Shown here: piece by piece, positions 1 to 6,021 of the stretch
Layout of the letters: every line of letters starts with the position of its first letter
Numbering within the stretch: the first letter of the stretch is position 1
Assembly (NCBI GenBank): GCA_030652635.1
Contig: JAUSPW010000175.1
Coordinates: forward strand, 1-9,882
Reading direction: 5' to 3'
DNA length: 9,882 nt
Source: Pseudohongiella sp.
GTDB taxonomy: Bacteria; Pseudomonadota; Gammaproteobacteria; Pseudomonadales; Pseudohongiellaceae
Made by a program: the position numbers and the translations under genes
Notes under the pieces: model-generated
Seen by the model: the letters and a program-made list of their open reading frames with translations, nothing else
Told to the model about the DNA's origin: nothing
Database searches by the model: none

Positions 1-771
1 GTCATCAATCTCCGAAGCAACCCCTCGATTCTTGTTGTCCTGAAAGTTGACTGCCTGCAAACCACTGGCATAGTCACGCAACGCTCGGGAGTCCGCCATT
101 AAATTGATCAGATCAAAATAGTGGCAGCACTTTTCGACCAACGTACCACCGGTGTTGCGATTAAATTTGTTCCACTGCCCGACCTTGTCCAGAAAAGGAG
201 GGCGGTATTCACTCATGCTGATGGTGTGAATCTGCCCCAGGCTGGCCCGTTGTTTAATCTCATAAAAGGCTTCCTGATACTGGGCCTTGTAGCGGTACTG
301 CAAACCAATCTGCACAAAGGCGTTATGGTGGTGCGCAGCATCCATCATCGCCACCGCATCGGCCAACGTGGTTGCCATGGGCTTTTCCAGAAAAATGGGT
401 TTGCCGCTGGCCAACGCAGTTTTCAGCACATCAACATGTGTGAAGTTCGGCGTGCAGATCATCAATACATCGGCGTCAGTATCGTTACATGCCGATTGCA
501 GATCGGCATACCGGCGCAGCGGTTCATCACTGATCAGCCGGTACGCAGCCTCGGCAGCATCCATACTTTCCGGCTGCTGGTCATACATACCCAGCACCCG
601 TGCCCGCCCCAGCAAGACAGCAACGCGCATGTGTTCCTGACCCATGGTGCCGGTGCCAATGACCACAAGATTGTAGCGAGGGGCTTCCTGCTTATAAAGA
701 TAACGATCTGCCGCAGTGATATGCCGCTGATTGACCGAATTTTCGAAAAATCTCAAACGTGGTTTTGTCAT
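1..771 (-). CDS. Gfo/Idh/MocA family NAD(P)-dependent oxidoreductase (3' end off window)
   Basis: The reading frame is open from an ATG at 771 to the left edge, giving 257 N-terminal residues; the C-terminus is missing. A Rossmann dinucleotide-binding strand and loop, VVIGTGTMGQEH, lies at residues 36-47 after a ~34-residue N-terminal extension with no later ATG before the fold. CTPNFTH (106-112) and the hallmark EKP (129-131, with the presumed catalytic Lys130) follow, then GGTLVEKCCHYFD (208-220) with the conserved active-site His217. Members of this family oxidise or reduce sugars, inositols and related polyols in the cytoplasm. The start is 4 nt after the stop of the symporter gene, with no clear Shine-Dalgarno and only an A-rich leader, so it probably depends on translational coupling. 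Its partner suggests that it oxidises the imported solute. The exact substrate cannot be read from the sequence; myo-inositol or a hexose derivative are candidates. Confidence 0.93.
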   Translation of the reverse strand, partial: MTKPRLRFFENSVNQRHITAADRYLYKQEAPRYNLVVIGTGTMGQEHMRVAVLLGRARVLGMYDQQPESMDAAEAAYRLISDEPLRRYADLQSACNDTDADVLMICTPNFTHVDVLKTALASGKPIFLEKPMATTLADAVAMMDAAHHHNAFVQIGLQYRYKAQYQEAFYEIKQRASLGQIHTISMSEYRPPFLDKVGQWNKFNRNTGGTLVEKCCHYFDLINLMADSRALRDYASGLQAVNFQDNKNRGVASEIDD

Positions 772-775
772 TTTT

Positions 776-2476
776 TTACCGCAAAAACACAGGCCATGCC
801 TGCTTTATCCAGATCAGAACATTAACAACAACGAGCGCCACAATCAGTGGCCAGAATGCAGTACTGAGTCCGCCGACGAGGCCAATGGGCGAGAACAACA
901 GGTACAAGGCAATCACACACGACATCAGGGTCACCGCGCACGGTATCGCAAAACGCCAGGGTGTTAAATCCAGCAGTCGCCGCGGCTGGTAAGACCAGTC
1001 CTCACTGCGCGGCCGCGCCCAACCAAACGCCAGCATGATGGCGACTTCAATGGCAAACAGTATGGCGTACACGTGCAGGAAATGGATAGTCACCTCCTCA
1101 TCAAACACAAAGCGCAATAAACCATAAGCAATGACATGGAACACAATCGCCACTTTGGCACCCAGCGCGGGCACCCGGGTGGTAAACAACCCCACGATTA
1201 CCACGGCAATGACTGGGATGTTGTAGAAGCCGGTAAACATGCGAATCAATTGCCAGAGCCCTTCCGGGGCGTATTGCAGCATGGGCGCTACCGCAAATGA
1301 AAACAAGGCAATCACCACACTGGCGATTTTGGCCACTCGCAGCATGGTTTTGTCATCCACAGGCTGCTTTTTCAGCGGCGCATAAACATCAAGGCAGAAC
1401 AGTGTGGCGGCACTGTTCAACAAGGAGTTAAACGAACTGAACACCGCGCCCAATAACACCGCCAGAAAGAATCCGGAGGCGTACACCGGCAGCACATCAC
1501 GCACCAGTCGCGGATAAGCCAGATCAATTGAGCTCAACCCAGGGCCATACAGATGAAAGGCGATGACGCCGGGAATCATCATCATAAAGGGCACCATGAC
1601 CTTGAAGAACCCGGTAAACAACACGCCCTTTTGTCCTTCCGCCAGGTTCTTTGCGGCCAACGTGCGCTGAATCACGTACTGATTGGTGCACCAGTAAAAC
1701 AGGTTGGCAAGGACCATACCGGTGAACAGGGTGCCAAAAGGGGTCGGATCGCTCGGACCACCAATGGCATTGAGTTTATCGGTATGGGTGCTGGTGATAA
1801 TCGACAGGCCCTGACTGACACTGCCATCACCAAGCGCAGAGAGTCCGAGCACCGGCACGGCGATGCCGATGATCAGCAAACCCACGCCGTTCAGGGTGTC
1901 AGAAATCGCGACAGCTTTCAGGCCACCAAACACCGCGTACAAACTGCCAATAAAACCAATACTGATGATGGTGATCCACAGTGCCTGACTGTAACTGACG
2001 CCCAGCAAACCCGGCACATCAAACAACTGCAGCACAGCAATCGAACCGGCGTACAACACGGACGGGATAGTGACCAACCCATAACCCACCATAAACAGAA
2101 TCACAGACAAACGCCGCACGTCATCGTCAAAGCGCTTGTTCAGAAACTCCGGCAGTGTACTGAAGGCGCCGGCCAAGTAACGGGGCAGAAAAATAAACGC
2201 CATACAGATGGTGGCAAACGCGGCAGTGACTTCCCACGCCATGCTGCTGAGATTAAACCCGTAGGCAGAACCATTGAGCCCGATCAATTGTTCTGCAGAC
2301 AGATTGGTCAACAGCATGGAGCCGGCTATAAAAATGGCACTTAGTCCGCGACCGGCAAGAAAGTATCCATCCTGAGTGCTGACGTCGCCGCGGGTTTTTC
2401 GATAGGAGACCCAAGCCACCAGCGCCATAAAAAACGCACAACTCAGCAGGGTTGCCAGTAAATTATCTGTTTCCAC
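776..2476 (-). CDS. Sodium:solute symporter, SSS/SLC5 family (SglT/YidK-like)
   Basis: This 566-residue polytopic inner-membrane protein has the length and hydrophobic profile of a ~14-helix Na+/solute symporter. It resembles E. coli YidK and the Vibrio galactose transporter vSGLT: YFLAGRGLS (38-46), LLTNLSAEQLIG (55-66) and FYWCTNQYVIQRTLAAK (260-276). By remembered alignment to vSGLT, sugar-binding positions appear kept as Gln63, Glu82, Asn265, Tyr267 and Lys292, while the equivalent of vSGLT Ser91 is Ala. The Na2-site residues appear kept as Ala344, Ser347 and Ser348. This points to a monosaccharide or polyol substrate taken up with Na+, but which one is unknown. The start is a GTG at 2476, because an in-frame TGA lies just upstream. 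It overlaps the end of the DUF2306 gene by 14 nt, which implies coupling. The stop is 4 nt before the downstream oxidoreductase. Confidence 0.95.
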   Translation of the reverse strand: METDNLLATLLSCAFFMALVAWVSYRKTRGDVSTQDGYFLAGRGLSAIFIAGSMLLTNLSAEQLIGLNGSAYGFNLSSMAWEVTAAFATICMAFIFLPRYLAGAFSTLPEFLNKRFDDDVRRLSVILFMVGYGLVTIPSVLYAGSIAVLQLFDVPGLLGVSYSQALWITIISIGFIGSLYAVFGGLKAVAISDTLNGVGLLIIGIAVPVLGLSALGDGSVSQGLSIITSTHTDKLNAIGGPSDPTPFGTLFTGMVLANLFYWCTNQYVIQRTLAAKNLAEGQKGVLFTGFFKVMVPFMMMIPGVIAFHLYGPGLSSIDLAYPRLVRDVLPVYASGFFLAVLLGAVFSSFNSLLNSAATLFCLDVYAPLKKQPVDDKTMLRVAKIASVVIALFSFAVAPMLQYAPEGLWQLIRMFTGFYNIPVIAVVIVGLFTTRVPALGAKVAIVFHVIAYGLLRFVFDEEVTIHFLHVYAILFAIEVAIMLAFGWARPRSEDWSYQPRRLLDLTPWRFAIPCAVTLMSCVIALYLLFSPIGLVGGLSTAFWPLIVALVVVNVLIWIKQAWPVFLR

Positions 2477-3155
2477 GTGCCACCGGCCTGGTCAGACGAA
2501 CCCATATCTCAGCCGCCGCCAGGGTAACTGGCATTGAACTGACGGTCGCAATATTCCAGGCAAGGGTGAAATCAAGGCCGCCCGACTGCCCCCAGTCAAG
2601 AAACAGGCGGAGTGTGGAAATTGACAGCCCGACCGCGAAACCGCGGATCATGAATTCTCTGTGTAATCTGATATCGCGCACACGAATGTAACCAAAGGCG
2701 CGATACAAAAAGTACAGCATGAGCACACTGCTGAGCAGTGAAACCCACTGGTTCAGCGTCCACCCCCAGATCGGCAACACAAAACCGATATACGCCGCAC
2801 CCAGCGCAACCAGCACTGCGCTGAGCAGGTACACGTAACCGCTGACACGGTGCACCTTGGGGAAGCGCTTGCGCAATGAACTGATGAATTGCAGGGGCCC
2901 CAGTAACATAAATAAAAAGCCTGGGATAACATGGGCCAGCGTCAGCATCGGCATCTCGACGTAACGGGCGTTAAAGGGGTGTGCCGCAGCCTGAGGATGT
3001 AAGTCTCCCGACAGCGACATCCTGATAAATCCGGCGCGGGTCACCACATCATTGAGCGCGTCGTAGACCAGATACACGATAAATGCCCAGCCGATCAGGC
3101 CAATGACCTGCAGCATTGGCGCGGGCAACACACCGTTTCGTGGAACATTAATCAT
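2463..3155 (-). CDS. DUF2306 family integral membrane protein
   Basis: This 230-residue protein has about six or seven hydrophobic segments. It matches the DUF2306 pattern: a histidine in LAHVIPGF (73-80, His75), then LLGPLQF (84-90), the basic loop SLRKRFPKVHRVSGYVYL (93-110, His102), and DIRLHREFMIRGFA (161-174, His165). The conserved histidines in or near membrane segments are typical of the family, whose biochemical role is not established. It is the first gene of the minus-strand operon. The ATG at 3155 is preceded by GGAG with 10-nt spacing, which supports this start. Its last 14 nt contain the GTG start of the symporter. Whether it helps transport, carries electrons or is unrelated to the symporter cannot be said from sequence. 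Confidence 0.88.
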   Translation of the reverse strand: MINVPRNGVLPAPMLQVIGLIGWAFIVYLVYDALNDVVTRAGFIRMSLSGDLHPQAAAHPFNARYVEMPMLTLAHVIPGFLFMLLGPLQFISSLRKRFPKVHRVSGYVYLLSAVLVALGAAYIGFVLPIWGWTLNQWVSLLSSVLMLYFLYRAFGYIRVRDIRLHREFMIRGFAVGLSISTLRLFLDWGQSGGLDFTLAWNIATVSSMPVTLAAAEIWVRLTRPVARGNR

Positions 3156-3165
3156 TTTGTTATTA

Positions 3166-3169
3166 CTCC
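3166..3169 (-). promoter_or_regulatory. Ribosome binding site of the DUF2306 gene
   Basis: On the minus strand GGAG lies 10 nt upstream of the ATG at 3155 (context CTGGAGTAATAACAAAATG). It is the best Shine-Dalgarno in the minus-strand operon and fixes the start of its first gene. Confidence 0.7.
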
Positions 3170-3202
3170 AGCCATGAGGGTTAATCCGTGCTGTGCCCGG
3201 CT

Positions 3203-3232
3203 ACTCTAGTTGGATTGGTAATTTGTGGTCAA
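3203..3232 (-). promoter_or_regulatory. Candidate sigma70 promoter of the DUF2306-symporter-oxidoreductase operon
   Basis: Read on the minus strand, TTGACC (3232-3227, five of six matches to TTGACA) is followed after 18 nt by TAGAGT (3208-3203, four of six matches to TATAAT). It lies about 50 nt upstream of the first start codon. The placement in a divergent intergenic region is right, but the -10 element is imperfect. This is a motif-based guess, not demonstrated. Confidence 0.4.
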
Positions 3233-3260
3233 CCATGGGTTTGGGATTTGCTGACATGAT

Positions 3261-3277
3261 GACAATGGTTTATTGTC
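3261..3277. promoter_or_regulatory. Inverted repeat in the divergent intergenic region, possible operator
   Basis: GACAAT at 3261-3266 and ATTGTC at 3272-3277 form a perfect 6-bp inverted repeat around a 5-nt spacer (GGTTT). Allowing a one-base bulge, the flanking GAT and ATC extend it to 10 bp on one side. It lies upstream of the minus-operon -35 candidate. The downstream arm overlaps a weak plus-strand promoter-like pair, TTGCTG at 3248-3253 and TATTGT at 3271-3276 with 17-nt spacing. That geometry would suit a regulator controlling the antiporter operon or both directions. No regulator gene is in the window, and a 6-bp dyad can arise by chance. Confidence 0.35.
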
Positions 3278-3339
3278 CATCGCTGCTATCGATTGCTCGT
3301 GGCCAACGCAATATCCGGGTGGCCGCAAAGACCAATAAC

Positions 3340-3344
3340 AAGGA
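3340..3344 (+). promoter_or_regulatory. Ribosome binding site of the NhaC-family gene
   Basis: AAGGA ends 6 nt before the ATG at 3351. It is a clear Shine-Dalgarno with suitable spacing and decides the start of the antiporter gene. Confidence 0.7.
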
Positions 3345-3350
3345 AAAACC

Positions 3351-4865
3351 ATGGATTCACTTCTGGCCATTGCGCCATCAGCGCTGGCGCTGATTCTTGC
3401 CTTCACCACCCGACGCGTGATTCTGTCCCTGCTGAGCGCCGTGGTGCTCGGGTACGCCATTCTGATGAACTATCACCCGCTGGACACGGCTGTCGCGGTC
3501 TTCAATGAAGGGATTTTCCAGCAACTCGAAGGTTCCAACGCCCAGATTGTGATTGTCATCACCATCATTTCCGGGTTTATCTACCTGCTTGAATCATCAA
3601 GCACCATGCGCGCATTTTCCGGTTTGTTGGGCACCCACGTGACATCACCGTTAAAAATCAAGCTGAGCACGCTGTTCAGCGGCATGGTGATTTTTTTTAC
3701 TGACTCTGGTAACTCGCTGATTCTGGGTCCGGTTTATCGTCCGGTCTACGACAAATTAAAAATCTGCCGCGAAAAACTTGCCTACATTGTGGATTCAACG
3801 TCATCGCCGGTATGTGTGCTGATCCCCATCATCAGTTGGGGCGCCTATACCATGGGCTTGATGGAGAGTTCGTACGCAGCAGAAGGCATTGTCAAAGACG
3901 GTTTCACGGCCTTTCGGGAAGTCTGGTTTTATATGATGTATCCCTTGCTGACACTGGCGGGCGTCGCATTTGTCGCGGTGTTTAATGTCTGGCTTGGGCG
4001 TATGAAACAGGTGCAGCAAAACTTTCTGGCTGGCAATCATACGTACGAGGACTCCCAGACAACCTTGCCTGAGTTAAGCCCGGCACTCAAACAGCATGGC
4101 GCAAAAATTGTCGCCGTGGCACTGGGCACCTTGTTTGTGTCTATGATCTCGCTGTTCACGTATTTTGTCTTGCAACAAGGCATGCTGACCGGTCCGGTGA
4201 TACGTATATCGCTGGCGCTTTCTTACACAACCGCAACAATTGCCACCATTGTCATTCTGCATCGTCTGCAGATATTCGACTTCAGCAGCAGTTCCAAAGC
4301 GTTTTTTAATGGCATGGGCCGCATCATGCCGATCCTGTGCATTCTGATTCTGGCGTGGACACTCAGTGACGTGATGGCAACGCTGGAAACCGGTGCAGCC
4401 ATCGCCAGAATGCTCAATGCCATTAACTTTCCAGTGTGGTTGCTGGCCAGCATGATTTTCCTGATTGGCGCAGCGCTGTCGCTGGCCACCGGATCGTCAT
4501 GGGGAACCTTTGCCCTGATTATTCCAGTGGCGGTGGCCATCGCCGTCGCGCTGGATGCTCCCGTGATTGTGTGCATCGGTGCAGCTATCAGCGGCGGCCT
4601 GTTTGGTGACCATGCGTCACCGATTTCTGACACAACCGTGTTGTCCTCGATGTCTTGCGGTGTGAATCATATGTCGCACGTTGAGACTCAATTTCCGTAT
4701 GCGATCTTTACGGCAGTGCTGACGTTTTTTGGATTTATCCTGGCATCGGTGCTGCTGCAAGCGGGGAATGCACCAGCCTGGATACCGGTATTGATCATGG
4801 CAGTGATAGCGGGTTTTGCATATTATCTCGCCTCTCGTTCCAAACTCGGAAAACTGGACTTATGA
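3351..4865 (+). CDS. NhaC-superfamily Na+/H+ antiporter-like permease, possibly a lysine transporter
   Basis: This 504-residue polytopic membrane protein has about twelve hydrophobic segments and belongs to the Na_H_antiporter (NhaC-type) family. The strongest signature is GDHASPISDTTVLSS (residues 419-433) with ATGSSWGTFALIIP before it. A related first-half signature covers FTDSGNSLILGP (residues 116-127, with Asp118) and DSTSSPVCVLIPI (148-160), as expected for the inverted halves of this fold. The family contains Na+/H+ antiporters, but also members predicted to carry amino acids; the LysW group of predicted lysine transporters belongs to the NhaC superfamily. The stop codon overlaps the start of the saccharopine dehydrogenase gene as ATGA. 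That coupling makes lysine, saccharopine or a related amino acid a more attractive substrate than Na+ alone. The substrate is inference; the family assignment is firm. Confidence 0.9.
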   Translation: MDSLLAIAPSALALILAFTTRRVILSLLSAVVLGYAILMNYHPLDTAVAVFNEGIFQQLEGSNAQIVIVITIISGFIYLLESSSTMRAFSGLLGTHVTSPLKIKLSTLFSGMVIFFTDSGNSLILGPVYRPVYDKLKICREKLAYIVDSTSSPVCVLIPIISWGAYTMGLMESSYAAEGIVKDGFTAFREVWFYMMYPLLTLAGVAFVAVFNVWLGRMKQVQQNFLAGNHTYEDSQTTLPELSPALKQHGAKIVAVALGTLFVSMISLFTYFVLQQGMLTGPVIRISLALSYTTATIATIVILHRLQIFDFSSSSKAFFNGMGRIMPILCILILAWTLSDVMATLETGAAIARMLNAINFPVWLLASMIFLIGAALSLATGSSWGTFALIIPVAVAIAVALDAPVIVCIGAAISGGLFGDHASPISDTTVLSSMSCGVNHMSHVETQFPYAIFTAVLTFFGFILASVLLQAGNAPAWIPVLIMAVIAGFAYYLASRSKLGKLDL

Positions 4866-5941
4866 AAACCTTGTGGTTGCGCCGCGAAGACAAAGCTGGC
4901 GAATGGCGCGTGGCACTGACCCCGGATGGCGTCAACACGCTGGTCCAACAAGGCATTAACGTTGTTGTTGAACGGTCCGCCCACCGCGTATTCAGCGACC
5001 AGGAATTTGAGGCAGCCGGCGCGAACCTGACCGACCTCGCGTGGTGGCAAGCGCCACACGATGCCATCATTCTCGGATTAAAAGAACTGGCAGACGCGGA
5101 CACCGCTATTGCCCACACACAGATATATTTTTCCCATACTTTCAAAGGTCAAAGTGGTGCAGGGGACGTGCTGCAACGTTATGCCAGCGGCGGTGGCGAC
5201 TTGTTTGATCTGGAATTTCTGCAGGATGATCAGGGGCGTCGCATTGCAGCCTTTGGGTACTGGGCGGGTTTTGTGGGCGCCGCACTTGGCATGCTGGGAT
5301 TGGCACATTACCAACAGACTGACGCCCCTTTCCCCGCCGCACATCGTTTTGCCAGTCAGCAGCAGCTGATTGATACCGTAAAAAACGCACTGCAGGGACA
5401 ATCTTTGCGCGTCATGGTCATGGGTGCACTGGGTCGTTGTGGCACAGGTGCCACCGATTTGCTGCGGCAACTTGGCCCGCAGATAGACATCAGTCGCTGG
5501 GATATTGCGGAATTTAACGCGGTTGAAAAACCTATACAGTCCATCACTGAACACGATGTGTTTGTTAATTGTGTGTATCTGCGTGAGCCGATTCGCCCGA
5601 TGATTAACCCGGCACTGTTGGCCACCAATCAGCGCCTGAAAATCATCAGCGATGTCAGCTGCGACCCGAACAACCCGAATAACCCGATTGCTGTTTATGA
5701 TGCGACAACCAGCCTAGACGCCCCGTTCCGTCGCGCTGACGGCAGTGACCACTGGCCGGTTTATGTTCAGGCCATTGACCACCTGCCAACACTGCTGCCG
5801 CGCGAAGCCTCGCAGGAATTTGCCACAGCACTGTTACCGCACTTGCTGGAATTTCTGACCAGTGCCGAGTTGCCGCCCGTTTGGCGCAATGCCAAAAACC
5901 GGTTTGTGGAAGCAAAACAGTTTTATGGCTTGAGTAACTGA
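4862..5941 (+). CDS. Saccharopine dehydrogenase (NAD+, L-lysine-forming), fungal LYS1 type
   Basis: This 359-residue protein has the AlaDh/PNT-type N-terminal fold and Rossmann domain of fungal LYS1. The enzyme interconverts saccharopine + NAD+ + water with L-lysine + 2-oxoglutarate + NADH. Compared with remembered yeast Lys1, the active-site residues are kept: Arg16 in WRVALTP, Lys74 in GLKEL and His92 plus Lys95 in SHTFKGQ. Also shared are DLEFLQDDQGRR, FGYWAGFVGAALG, the NAD-binding turn GALGRCGTG (188-196, Cys193), DVSCDPNNPNNPI (264-276) and IDHLPTLLPREAS (305-317). These exclude alanine dehydrogenase. The gene overlaps the upstream NhaC-like gene by 4 nt (ATGA) and has only a weak Shine-Dalgarno, so it is probably translationally coupled. 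No saccharopine reductase or aminoadipate gene is in the window, so catabolic versus biosynthetic direction is undecided. With lysine import the saccharopine-forming direction is plausible. Confidence 0.92.
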   Translation: MKTLWLRREDKAGEWRVALTPDGVNTLVQQGINVVVERSAHRVFSDQEFEAAGANLTDLAWWQAPHDAIILGLKELADADTAIAHTQIYFSHTFKGQSGAGDVLQRYASGGGDLFDLEFLQDDQGRRIAAFGYWAGFVGAALGMLGLAHYQQTDAPFPAAHRFASQQQLIDTVKNALQGQSLRVMVMGALGRCGTGATDLLRQLGPQIDISRWDIAEFNAVEKPIQSITEHDVFVNCVYLREPIRPMINPALLATNQRLKIISDVSCDPNNPNNPIAVYDATTSLDAPFRRADGSDHWPVYVQAIDHLPTLLPREASQEFATALLPHLLEFLTSAELPPVWRNAKNRFVEAKQFYGLSN

Positions 5942-5962
5942 TCCATCCTGTTTTCTGATCTG

Positions 5963-6021
5963 TAGCACCGGCTCAGCGCACGCTCTGTTGATGACAGAAC
6001 GCGCGCTGAACGTCAGTGCTA
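5963..6021. terminator. Long imperfect inverted repeat between convergent genes, candidate bidirectional terminator
   Basis: The core hairpin pairs 5973-5988 with 5994-6009: 14 of 16 positions match around a 5-nt loop, with mismatches near the middle of the stem. Outside it TAGCAC (5963-5968) pairs with GTGCTA (6016-6021) across an unpaired internal loop. The outer right arm contains the TAG stop of the large minus-strand gene. The position between two convergent stop codons fits a shared terminator, but neither side is followed by a run of T, so it is not a classical intrinsic terminator. It may instead protect 3' ends or serve another structural role. Confidence 0.45.

Noticed and set aside
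121..825. Plus-strand 234-codon open frame
   Set aside because: It lies antisense to the oxidoreductase and the symporter end. Its translation has no recognisable domain, and the minus-strand frame has clear family motifs.
1553..2344. Plus-strand 263-codon open frame rich in His, Gln and Arg
   Set aside because: It is wholly antisense to the symporter. The composition is the usual reverse-strand image of a hydrophobic membrane protein.
3156..3350. Lysine riboswitch (L-box) upstream of the NhaC-family/saccharopine dehydrogenase operon
   Set aside because: The context made it worth looking for, but I see none of the conserved L-box core such as AGAGGTGC, and no terminator hairpin with a T-tract before the start codon.
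4223..4633. Minus-strand 136-codon open frame
   Set aside because: It is antisense to the conserved C-terminal half of the NhaC-family gene, with no motif of its own.
5078..5554. Minus-strand 158-codon open frame
   Set aside because: It is antisense to the saccharopine dehydrogenase coding sequence, whose motifs run through this region.
4862..5941. Alanine dehydrogenase or transhydrogenase alpha subunit
   Set aside because: The N-terminal fold is shared, but GLKEL, SHTFKGQ, GYWAGFVGAALG and DHLPTLLPRE are saccharopine dehydrogenase (LYS1) motifs.
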